Positions 1 through 9,742 of a DNA stretch of 64,000 bases are shown here, piece by piece. Source of the DNA: Telmatactis stephensoni (Eukaryota; Cnidaria; Anthozoa; Actiniaria; Isophelliidae). The notes beneath the pieces were generated by a model. That model was given only the letters and a program-made list of their open reading frames with translations. It was not told where the DNA came from and did not search any database. Every line of letters starts with the position of its first letter. The first letter of the stretch is position 1. The stretch lies in contig JALIZF010001434.1 in NCBI GenBank assembly GCA_029948255.1, positions 186,001-250,000 of the forward strand. Direction: 5' to 3'. The position numbers were made by a program, and so were the translations under genes.

Positions 1-952
1 ATTTTATAAACAATTTATTCCAATTTAAAAGGCTGGGAAAATATGTTTTTATGAAGGCTGCTATGTTGAGTGTATTGTCAAAGGCTCAGTCTGTTTTTAT
101 GTGCTTAGTTGATAAATATCTAATTTATAGTCTTACTCATAATTCTATAATTCTAACTGTTTTTATTATGTCTTTCTCGCTTAATCTACAGGTTATTGTA
201 CCCATAAGGCAGAGAAACAGTCTTTGAAAGTTCATCATAAGCATTCAGTGACATGTACATTTTTTACATAATTATTAATTTACATAATTAATTTCAATAT
301 CATTAATTAGAGTCAAGTCATTTTGGTACATTGTATGTTGCATATACATCATGTACACTAGTTACAATTGATCAGTGTTGCATTTATGAAAACACTCAAT
401 CACCTATGGCAATGTTAGTTGTCAGGATCTATCAGGATATGGATCTGTATAAGGATCTATCAGGATAAGGATAAGGATCAGATCAACTATCAGGATAAGG
501 ATCAGTATAAGGATCTATCAGGATAACCATAAGGATAGATCAACTATAAGGATCATTATAAGGATCTATCAGAATAAGGATCAGATCAACTATCAACATA
601 AGGATCGGTATTATCAATTTCCAGATATTGCATGCAACCACTTTTTTGTAAAAGCACAAGGTTGTATTAAATGTATGTTATCTAATTAACAAATAGAACA
701 GCATTTTGTGAACTCCGTTCAATAATACAGCATGCAGGAAGTAATGAGAATGTATTGTTACTCTGAAGCAGAATCTGTCACAATTAAATTGGCATGATTT
801 TGTAATTGTTTTATTATTCTCTGTAATGAAAATAGTTTCTTCAGTCTTGGGTGTCATTTAAGCTACCGGCACTATTAAGGACATACAGCACTGCGCAAGG
901 GATATTTTAAATGGCTACATAGTTTATAATAGTTATTGCTATTAAATGCCAG
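1..952. other. Non-coding stretch upstream of the first recognised exon
   Basis: I see no convincing exon here. It is AT-rich and holds one degenerate tandem repeat (421-608). It may be an intron of the gene whose terminal exons follow, because the first recognised exon starts at an internal acceptor and its 5' exons must lie further upstream. Confidence 0.4.
421..608. repeat. Degenerate GGATAAGGATC minisatellite
   Basis: Units of GGATCTATCAGGATAAGGATC type recur about ten times with variable spacing and occasional ATCAACTATCA insertions. It is non-coding. Confidence 0.7.
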
Positions 953-2100
953 GGCATTGCAGATGCCAAGAAAGCCAATGATGATCTTCAACACCAGATT
1001 GATCTTTTAAACAAGAAATTACAAGACTTTATTGATGGTAAAACCAAGGTTAGTTTCATCATTTATTCTGGTTTTGTTCAGGCTCATAACATGGTATATG
1101 GGATCAGGGATCAAGCCCCAAATTATGGCCAGGATCAGGGATCAGAGGCCAGGGCTCAGGGATCAAATGGGTGGGATCGAGGATCAGGGACATTGGGTCA
1201 GGATCAGGGATCAGCTCAGTTTTTGAACCAAGGATCAGGGATCAAAAATTTCTAAAAAATATGGGCTCAGGGATCAAAATTTCCGTAAAAAACCGGGATC
1301 AGTGAGAGGAAAATATACCATGTGACGAGGCTGTTTTGTTGGTATGGTTTGATTTGGTTTGGTTTGTTTTCCAACTCATTGACCTTAAAGACAGTGTTAA
1401 GCCCAATTCAAACATCAAACTTCTAAATTATAGCTGCATTTTTTTATTTAAGAAATGCGACGTCTAAACCTATTGAATTCGAAAAATTTGATTAAGTCTT
1501 AAGTTAAGAATTTATACTTAACTATAATCTCTTGAACTCAGTTGGTTAATTTAGACACCACACATCTCAAGTAAAAAGAATGCAACTATTAGATTCAACA
1601 TGGCAAAAGTTTGACACTTGAACTGGGCAGGGGTGGGTGGTAGTGTTAAGGGAACTAATTATTGTTTTCACAAACCTATTTTATGTAAGAAAAGTTTAAA
1701 GAGTACATTATAGTAGCTGCTGCATGCAGCTAGCATTGGTTAGGACATATCAGCACATATATTTTGTATTCTAATTAGCCTGTATATCATTGTGTGATCA
1801 CATTTCTTTCAGGAATCAGATGCTGAAGCAAGCAAAGAGGAAGGAAAGGCAAAAATCATGAAGGATGCCAGTAAAGAACATGAAGCTAACAATGAAGGAA
1901 CAAAAGTAGACAAGAAAGGCATCAAAGATGGTCTTTCAAATGAAGAAAAAATGGATAAGAAGGAAATCAAATCTGAGAAAAAAGAAGTGAAAAAACCTGA
2001 AGATGAGAAAGAGCACGAAGACTCTGAGAAGAAGAAAGATGTAACTGTAGTGCAGCCACATGAGCTTACCGATGATGAAATAAGATATTATGACCATTGA
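953..2100 (+). CDS. Coiled-coil/Lys-Glu-rich protein, terminal exon pair, copy 1 (5'-partial)
   Basis: Two exons are supported: 953-1048 (acceptor AG at 951-952, donor GTTAGT) and 1813-2100 (acceptor TTTCAG, stop TGA). Both are phase 0 and give 127 residues. The first codes a short amphipathic coiled coil (GIADAKKANDDLQHQIDLLN). The second codes a tail dominated by Lys, Glu and Asp (KSEKKEVKKPEDEKEHEDSE) ending in DDEIRYYDH. The N-terminus is not in the window. I do not recognise the family. A coiled coil followed by a charged tail occurs in Golgi membrane proteins such as GOLM/GOLIM4, but that is only an architectural resemblance. The exon pair is repeated at 5235-6828, so these may be alternative last exons of one gene or the end of a tandem paralogue. 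Confidence 0.6.
1099..1303. repeat. GGGATCAGGGATCA tandem repeat in the intron of copy 1
   Basis: Irregular repeats of (C)AGGGATCA lie in the intron between 1048 and 1813. The open frame across it is a by-product of the repeat. Confidence 0.7.
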
Positions 2101-2239
2101 AACTTTTGTGTTCCTATTGCATAAGTACGGTAAATTTCTTGTGGATTAATTTTTCCCACTGGTTTAAGTTTTTCGAGGGTAGTTTTAGGGGTTGGTTAAG
2201 GTTTTATGCTGGATTTATAGGTTCCTTTAAAGGCTAAAC

Positions 2240-2307
2240 CATCCTCGTTCCCAGGGCCCTCTCAGCTTAGCAACTGAGAAGCTGAGAAGGCTCTGGGAAT
2301 GAGGATG
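2240..2307. repeat. Mini-hairpin with CTCGTTCCCAGG stem
   Basis: The left arm CATCCTCGTTCCCAGG and the right arm CTGGGAATGAGGATG pair, and the inner CTCAGCTT pairs with AAGCTGAG. Similar mini-hairpins lie at 29800-29853, 32419-32469 and 41980-42064. Confidence 0.65.
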
Positions 2308-2454
2308 AGTATTAAACTTTAAAACATTTTATTATGAAAGTAAAACAAAGACCTAAAAATTTAAACCAGTGTAAAAATTATAAGCATATTTTGGGATATA
2401 TGGCAATAGAATTTGTAAAGTAGCACTAAGTTTCTCACAGTCTACCATGCATGT

Positions 2455-2527
2455 TATATGTTTTTGTAAAGTGCCTAGACCATATTTTGGATAGGCGCTA
2501 TATAAATGTTCATTATTATTATTATTA
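2455..2527 (+). mobile_element. Retroelement 3' end with GCGCTATATAAAT and (ATT)n tail
   Basis: GGCGCTATATAAATGTTC is followed by an ATT microsatellite. This is typical of 3' ends of truncated LINE/SINE copies in invertebrates. There is no coding remnant. Confidence 0.5.
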
Positions 2528-2549
2528 AGTTTAACTTATGTTGTATGCT

Positions 2550-2694
2550 TAGAGTGATGGCACTTAATCCGTGAAATAGATATTAGTCTAACAGACATTA
2601 GTAGACACTATTTCCATTGTTTTCTTTTGTTTTGATTAGACTATTAGACATTGACTATTAGATTTTGTTTCACGGATTAAGTGCCATCACTCTA
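2550..2694. mobile_element. Palindromic MITE, TA-flanked, family GAGTG...CACTC, copy 1
   Basis: Terminal inverted repeats begin GAGTGATGGCACTTAATCCG and end with the exact complement, bounded by TA on both sides. The TA target and small size suggest a Tc1/mariner-type non-autonomous element. Other copies are at 4349, 4709, 18035 and 55729. Confidence 0.85.
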
Positions 2695-3180
2695 ACGTTT
2701 TTCTACTCTTATACTGCTACTAATAATAATTATACTAATAATACTAATAATTATGGGACCAAGGGGAGTGAGCGTAAATGATCCACTTTTCCATCGATAT
2801 TTTTGGCATTAGTATTACGGTATGCTGTGAACAAGACAATGACAATCAAAATATTCAATTTAATGGTTTTATATTGAAGGCTAGATAATATTGATATTAA
2901 ATATGAATCCCATAATTTGTGTTATTATCGTCATTCATAAATGTGTTTGAGACTCGCAGTAATTCCAAACCTTGTAGATAAAACTTGCAAATGTGTGACC
3001 AAATACATGCCTCGATCTATATTAAAAATGGTGAGCTTGCACTGCAATACCAAAACAATTGGCAAGTCAAGTCAAGTTTTTGATTGAATTTACTCGCGCG
3101 TTTTTGCAATGTAGTAAAAACCAGGCTTAAAGGCTGTAGGGCAAGGAAGATGATATTTTTCCACAACCAAAAGTATTTAA

Positions 3181-3467
3181 TACCGCCGTTTTTGATGAAA
3201 CGCGACTACCTAGACATCAACATGGTAGATTGCACTTTGCATTAGACGTACGTCAATATTCTTTACCTCAATAAATGCACACATTTTATCGATTGCTATC
3301 AATTGCAAAAATTTAAAAGGTGCTTTTTTGAATATTGGGAGTTAGGAAAGGTTTATTCTAGTGGGTTTTGAGTCCGAAAACGGTTGAAGGCCGTGTAATA
3401 CAAAGTGCAGACTACTGAACAATGTTGATGTCTAGGTAGTCGCATTTCATCGAAAACGGCGGTAATA
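3181..3467. mobile_element. 287-bp foldback element with ~45-bp arms
   Basis: The left arm runs TACCGCCGTTTTTGATGAAA then CGACTACCTAGACATCAACA. The right arm mirrors it and ends AAAACGGCGGTA. There is no coding potential. I saw no second copy in the window. Confidence 0.8.
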
Positions 3468-3879
3468 CTCGTTTTTCTGGTGCCTTTTAAGTTTGCCCTC
3501 ATTCCCACAAAAATGGTCACCAGCCCTTTTTGGTAATGTGTTGCAAGCCCATCGTAGTGAAAGCCGTCTTTGAGAAGAGAACTTTTATCAGATATTGGTA
3601 TCTGAAGGATGTATTATGTTACATGTGTTTCTCACTAGCAAGGCCAATTATAACTAGAAGGGGCTATAAGCTGATTTTGCCTCATCGTTTTTCTATTTTA
3701 TATCAACTAGCTTTCTCCCAATACAATAAAAACCCGCATAAAAGAAACTAAGGATTAAGAACCTCCAGGCTAAAAATTGCGCAATTAAAGCACCCAATTT
3801 ATAAGAACCACACATACATTTTATATAAAACCATTTATCAAAGAAAATCACAGGTTCTTTTATGTGGGTTCAGTTTTAG

Positions 3880-4013
3880 TAGGGCCCGTTCACATGAGAG
3901 AGGATGCCCCTATGTAGTAGGGATAACTCTTTTGTTTTGTGTCCCCCAAGGAAAAGAAAAAAAGAATCATCCCTACTACATGGGGGCACCCTCTCTCATG
4001 TGAACGGGTCCTT
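3880..4013. mobile_element. AGGGCCCGTTCACATGAG MITE, copy 1
   Basis: The terminal arms AGGGCCCGTTCACATGAGAG and CTCTCATGTGAACGGGTCCT pair, and the inner arms also pair (CCCCTATGTAGTAGGGAT with ATCCCTACTACATGGGGG). The element is almost one hairpin. A second copy is at 29986-30118. Confidence 0.85.
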
Positions 4014-4348
4014 TCTGTACTTTTTTTTAGTGGAGCACTTACACGATGGTAGCATTTGACTTCAGCTACTAGAATGCTGTATAAATTTTCTTTTTTTTTT
4101 ATGATTTATATTTCCTCTTCAGTTGACAATTGTAGAAAAATTGATACTAACATTTACTTTACAAAAGAAGGCGGGCAAGCCTGATTCTGATATTTGTAGT
4201 CAAATGACAGAGTACAAACACTAAAAGTGTGCAACATAAGTACTAAATAGCACAATTATGCTAATTCTATTTTCTATTGTTTAATTAACACTATATTTAG
4301 TATAGTAAATGGTGCAAAGTTTTGCACACTTTTAGTGTTTTTGTTCTC

Positions 4349-4492
4349 TAGAGTGATCGCACTTAACCCGTGAAAAAGTACAAAATCTACTTTGTACTAA
4401 AAAGTATAAAATCCTTTGTTTTCCATTATGTAATAATGCTATTTTGCATTATTTCGTTAGTACAATTTCATGGATTAAGTGCGATCACTCTA
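4349..4492. mobile_element. Palindromic MITE, family GAGTG...CACTC, copy 2
   Basis: TA-flanked. The left end is GAGTGATCGCACTTAACCCG and the right end ATTAAGTGCGATCACTC. The variable block (ATCGC) is mirrored exactly on the right arm. Confidence 0.85.
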
Positions 4493-4708
4493 TCTCGTCC
4501 AGATTTCTTCGACTTTAAATATTGGCAAATATAAATAAAATTATCTATAGAAAACGCCGTCTCGACTATAAATGAATTAGCAGTATTTGCTTTATGCTTT
4601 TTCTCTTATTCCTCTTCGAATTCCGATTGTGTCCGTGTGTGAATTATGTGTAGCGTACAAGAACCTTTTATCCTTAGCCACAAAATAGCCAAGTCAAGAT
4701 GAATGTTT

Positions 4709-4853
4709 TAGAGTGATTTTCATCGAACTGTGAAATCGTTTCTAAGCTAATACACACTAGTAGATCCCAATCCCATTGTTTCCTTTTGTTGAATTTTGAC
4801 TGCTATACTTTAATAGCTAGTTAGTATTTCACAGTCTGATGAAAATCACTCTA
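4709..4853. mobile_element. Palindromic MITE, family GAGTG...CACTC, copy 3 (divergent)
   Basis: TA-flanked, with arms GAGTGATTTTCATCGAACTG and CAGTCTGATGAAAATCACTC. It is the most divergent copy, yet its arms still match each other. Confidence 0.8.
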
Positions 4854-5234
4854 GTGAAAGACCTCATCATAAGCAACGCTAGTTTGCAACCGGTTACACT
4901 TCTGAAACATTCCAGGGACACTTAAGAAAAAAGAGAACTCAAGTTTCTCTCATACTTCTCCATTGGGTGCCAGAGAAAAAGGCTTGATGTTCCATTTCAA
5001 GCAGTTTGAACAGACGATTAATTGAACTGAAAATTTGTATACATATTCCCGATCAGACATCCCTAGGCTGCATTGTAAAAGTAAAACTCTGTTGACCTGA
5101 AAAAGCTAAGTCTCCATGATGATGGCGATTACCAGAAATTCTAACTTTTCTTTTGCAAAAATTAAAATATTGCAAACAAATGTACGATGATAAATGGGGC
5201 AATGAGTGATATGAAATATTTGTTTAAACGCCAG

Positions 5235-6828
5235 GGTATTGCAGATGCCAGGAAATCCAATGATGATCTTCAACACCAGATTGATCTTTTAAACAAGAAA
5301 TTACAAGACTTTATTAATTCTAAGCCTGAGGTTAGTTCCATGTTAGTATTTAGTTTTTCAACTGCATGATGGAGTGGCCCTCAGGGCACAGAGAATGGAG
5401 AACAGTATCTAATAATCTGTTGGATAAATCCTCATCAAAATTTTGGAAAATGTCATCAATGCATGTATATACACATTTGGTGCATGTTTGCACGTTTTGT
5501 TTTTGCTGTTTGTGTTTTGTTTGTTTATTTGTTTGTGTGTTGTTGCTTTTTCCTTTATTCGCGCTCAAGTGCGCGCGCTCATATAAAGGATTCATCCAAT
5601 GGATAGTAATCTCCACACATTGTGCACTGAAACCAGAACCTGAATATTTAGTAAATGTGAAAGAGAGATTTACAGTTGTTGGATGAGATGGGTGTAGCAC
5701 TGGTAGATGATGTTGATGGTATAGATGATGGTTGAAATTCCTAGAATGTAATGCCTTAAACAACTTTGGCATAAAATGTGAGAAATAACATCTAAAAAAT
5801 AATTCGTTTTTTTATTCAAGCAGTCGTAATATTTCTTGGAATATCGTTTGTTTATGGGGCTGCCACGCCAAAACGTATAATCAGAACTCGTCGGAGAATG
5901 TCACGCTTTGAATGATGCTTGTGGTGATTTTGATGTTGACTGCTTTATTTCAGTAGTGATGATTGTGCTAGCAATGATGATGATGTCGAGAATGTTGATA
6001 ATGATGATGATTAAATCTAAATGATGTTACTTCTAAAATAGTGTGTAAATTTGTTTATTGTACTTACGGTGGTCGAGCAGATTTCATATGACTTTGAAAA
6101 AGTTCTTGTTCTGCTGTCTTTTGCACCATGTATTCAAAAACATGCATGGAGACATAGCAATTGCTAGCCATCTTGTGCATCATGTCTCAAAATCATGGAG
6201 ACACAGCAAGACACAACGCTGCACATGCTTTATTATAGTCAAAAAATGATTGATTGATTGATTTGAACCTTTTGAAGTTCAAAAGAGATTCTTAACCTTA
6301 GCCACTATATCATCAACACTGCATCATTTGTTGCAGGAATCAGATGCTGATGCTAAACCACATGCTGAAGAAAAAATAGATGCCGCTGAAGCCAAACCAC
6401 ATGCCGAAGAAAAAGCCGATGCTGAAGCCAAGCCACTCAAAGAAAACAAGGAAGCTGATTCTAAAGAACCAGATACAGCTAACCATCGTAAGGAAGATAC
6501 AAGCAAAGAAGAAGGAAAGGAAGAAAACATGAAAGATGCCAGTAAAGAACATGAACTTCAAGATGATACAGCAAAAACGGACGATGAAGAGATCAAAGAT
6601 GACATTTCAAATGATGTTGTTGAAGAAAAAGTTGGTAAAAAGGAAATCAAATCTGAGAAGAAAGATGAAAAGGAAGTGAAAAATCTAGAAGATGAGAAAC
6701 AACATAAAGACTCCGAGAAGAAAGAAGATGTAACTGTACTTGGACCAGGAGCAAAGGAGATTAAAGATGTAGTCAAGAAGGAGGAAACTGGAGAAGATGA
6801 GCAGGACATCCCCGATGATGACTACTAA
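5235..6828 (+). CDS. Coiled-coil/Lys-Glu-rich protein, terminal exon pair, copy 2 (5'-partial)
   Basis: The exons are 5235-5330 (AG at 5233-5234, donor GTTAGT) and 6337-6828 (acceptor TTGCAG, stop TAA), both phase 0, giving 195 residues. The first is nearly identical to 953-1048 (GIADARKSNDDLQHQIDLLN). The second keeps the tail of copy 1 (MKDASKEHE, KKEIKSEKK, SEKKEDVTV) but adds an N-terminal insert with three Ala-Lys-Pro repeats (AEAKPHAEEKADAEAKPLKE) and a longer acidic end (GEDEQDIPDDDY). Splice phases equal those of copy 1, so either pair could serve as the last exons of one transcript. I see no start or upstream exon between 2101 and 5234. The function is unknown; an extended, highly charged tail is all the sequence shows. 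Confidence 0.6.
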
Positions 6829-9384
6829 TGACTGCACTTAATATCACTCTTATCGCAAACTAAAATTGATAATTACAACAATTAAATGCATATGGAGAAG
6901 ATACTGGGGGCATGTTCTTCTTAATCAGATATGCCTATTACAACTTGGTATTCTCACTGCATTAAGTATATAGTCTCAGCAAGCCACCTCTAAGGAGTTC
7001 CTTTTAATTCCATGTTATATTATTGTTACCCTTACATTTGGGTTGTCAGGGGAAGGGTATGCACCAAAATAGTGGGGAGGGGGTATGTACCAAAATAGTG
7101 GTTTCATCTTTCAACAATCATAGTGGACCCTTGTCTAAACTATCAATGCCAGTTAATGAATATTTCAGTTACAACTAAAAATTTCTCTGGGTATTGATAC
7201 AAGACATTAAATTACAAATACAGTACATACATGTACATGACGACGCATATATAGATCAACAAATTATAACCATAGTTTAGAAAGATTTAATTTATGTTAA
7301 TTGCTAACCAGACTCTCCATGAAGGATGGAAAATTGAAGTAGTCATGATTTCCCATGACTTATTTTATGCCATTATGTAACTGTGAGATATAACAACATC
7401 TTATCGCCACCATTATTTATATAACCATATTTATGCACACGCTTATCTGAGGTAGTCTCCTTCGCTGTCGTTCTTAGGGTCGTCACGCAACGTTCCCTCA
7501 GAGTTGCGTGACAACAACCAGAGGTCAACATGAGTCACTTTATTGAAAATCCCACTTCAATAATATTGCCTCTCAACTGGTTGCCTAGCAATACAGTTTT
7601 ATTTTGAATTGTACGAGTTGTAAACATTTTTGTATTTTGTACTAAAATAACCGCATGAAGAGTTACAATTTGTACGCAATGTAAAGGGGAGGGGAAATGG
7701 GGATGATGAAATCAACTCATTAAAATTGTGCACACCACAAAAAATGTTTGTTACTTACATTTGTTTCAAAGAAAATTCACACAGCCGAATTCCATCAAAA
7801 TGTGGTCTAGCTGTAGCCGTGAACACCTAAACTGACAGGAATATTGAAGCCGTTAGTATCTGTTTCCCTGTCTGTCAGTCTATGCGGATAAAAGGGCTTT
7901 TCGTCGTAAATTGAAATGAAATTGGTTCTGGCAATATTGATGATTTCTTGGTATTTGTTTACTGTTCTTTTGTATGTCTGTTTGTTTGTTTGGCTTGTTT
8001 TTTTATGTTTGTCTGTTTGTTTGTCTGTGTGTTTGTTTGTTTCTTTGTTTGTTTTGAAGGCATTATTTCAAATGGGATCTACCAACTATATAAGAGGTTC
8101 CATTCATCCATTTCCGATAAAAAAGCGTGTATTAATCCTTCTTTGACCTCCTTGATACAATCAGACAACCAAGACCAATTAAGCCATTAGAATAAGTAGT
8201 CTATTTTCAGTTACGGATAAAGGGACAGATCTGAAATTTGAATGAGTTCGTTCTGGATCCGAAAAAGTCCGTCATGCCTTGCGTCATGTTGAAATTGAAA
8301 TAAAATGGAACAGTTCCACTAGTCTCCACGCAGTGACTACTCTGGATACCTATAGTTCAGGCTCAAGTGAATCTGTTACGTCGGGCAAAAGATCAAGATT
8401 ACGTGACTCACCCCAAAACGAGTATGGGTAAAAATCACTGATACATTGAATTTTTATTTGTATTTTAATGTTAAAACAGCAGTTTATAACTACTACTTTA
8501 CAAAGTGACTTATTAACAGTGATATATTATAAATACTGTAAATCTAAAGTACTAAAATGATTTTATTTAACTGCAAATTGATTAATAGCTGTTTTGTAGA
8601 AGTCAAATAGAGAAAAAAGAGAACGATATAATTTATTATCTACTAAAGTGTATTAGGCAAAACATAATTTTTACGGATAATAAAATCACTCTATGATATG
8701 CTAAGCATTTGATTTTACAATTTTATGAAAAGAGTCTTCAATACAAAGAACAAAAGGAACGTTAGTTTAAATGTTATTGAATTCCACGAATGGAAACTAT
8801 TTTCAACTAAAACGATTATGCAAAAAATTGTTTATGTTACGGCATTTCAAATTTTCATTAAAAAATCGAAAAATTATGCGTTTTTGCTGGGGTTAGTTTT
8901 TTTTTTCATTCAAGAGGAAGACTATTTTCAGCGCAAAGCTTTCAAAACTGTTTGATGCGTTTTTTTTTCTAAGTCAGATGAAGAATATTGATATCGCTTT
9001 TTGAAACGAGACCAAGTATTAATTGAAAATTTATGCGATATTTCGAAAAAGTCTTATCTCTTCGTAATACCAAATAATTTGGTGTGAGAATTGTTGGTTT
9101 GGGCTATTTAATTCATTAAAAAGTTAAATTTTAGCATTTTGATCAAGAACAATTTTAAATATGTGAAATTCTACAAGGTTTAAAATAAAAGTCACACAAA
9201 TAAAAATTTTATTTAGTAAACTAAGGACGATTTCGTTATCTGGATATTGGTTCAGTACATTTGTTACTGCTATGTATGTACAATTGCTAGAAAGAGTTTA
9301 TTACTTTTGCAATATATATTGTCGTTTATCGATTAATTGAATAGCTTTCGTATTCATTGATTACAAGTCAGTTAATTTAGACGG
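6829..9384. other. Intergenic, no recognisable gene
   Basis: AT-rich DNA between the convergent ends of two genes. It holds a short hairpin at 7481-7511 (GTCACGCAACG against GTTGCGTGAC) and a (TTTG)n/(TGTC)n tract near 7970-8050 that makes spurious Cys/Val-rich frames. A fragment near 8395-8440 (TACGTGACTCACCC...ATGGGTAAA) resembles the foldback at 44047-44273. Confidence 0.5.
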
Positions 9385-9742
9385 CTAAGGTTTTTCAAAT
9401 CGCAGTTTCAATAAAAGTGCTCCATTCTCAAGATAGTTTTCTGTGGCCAATGTTTCGTGAGACACAAAGTCTTGGTATCCGGTCCCCAAGTTTTCATTTG
9501 TTGTTGGTCTTTGATAATGTGGACGAGTCAGTTTATGAGGGGTGAAAACAGTAGGTTTCTCAATGTTTTTTCTTTGTTCAGGATTTGGTTTCTGATCGAT
9601 GAGGATGAATTTCCTTTTCCAGTCAAAAGGCCAGGTTAACACACTGTCAAATTTACCTCTCATGACAATCAGGGCTAATGATACGTGGGTTCCCTTGCCA
9701 TCACCATCTCCATTGGGATCTAACCGTAGCTTCAACTTAGTA
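9385..9742 (-). pseudogene. Second MATH-domain copy, frameshifted continuation of the TRAF-like gene
   Basis: Read on the minus strand after the duplicated start of MATH 2, this segment codes LRLDPNGDGDGKGTHVSLAL, then SVLTWPFDW, then FVSHETLATENYL and ends LLLKLRFEKP-stop. It matches the corresponding part of MATH 1 in the same gene. It is out of frame with the upstream part because of a single inserted base around 9739-9744: GGTTATAAGTTG in copy 1 against GGTTACTAAGTTG here. The upstream frame therefore stops at 9737. Either this is a decaying in-frame tandem domain duplication or the extra base is an assembly error. Confidence 0.7.

Noticed and set aside
421..608. CRISPR-like array
   Set aside because: Units are degenerate, adjacent and without unique spacers, and the context is an animal genome.
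1099..1303. Interstitial telomere-like repeat
   Set aside because: The unit is GGGATCA, not the animal TTAGGG motif.
5350..5772. 140-residue minus-strand and 106-residue plus-strand frames
   Set aside because: They overlap each other in the intron of the charged-tail gene, contain low-complexity T/G runs and show no domain.
6324..6809. Ser/Phe-rich minus-strand frames
   Set aside because: They are antisense shadows of the Lys/Glu-rich exon 6337-6828.
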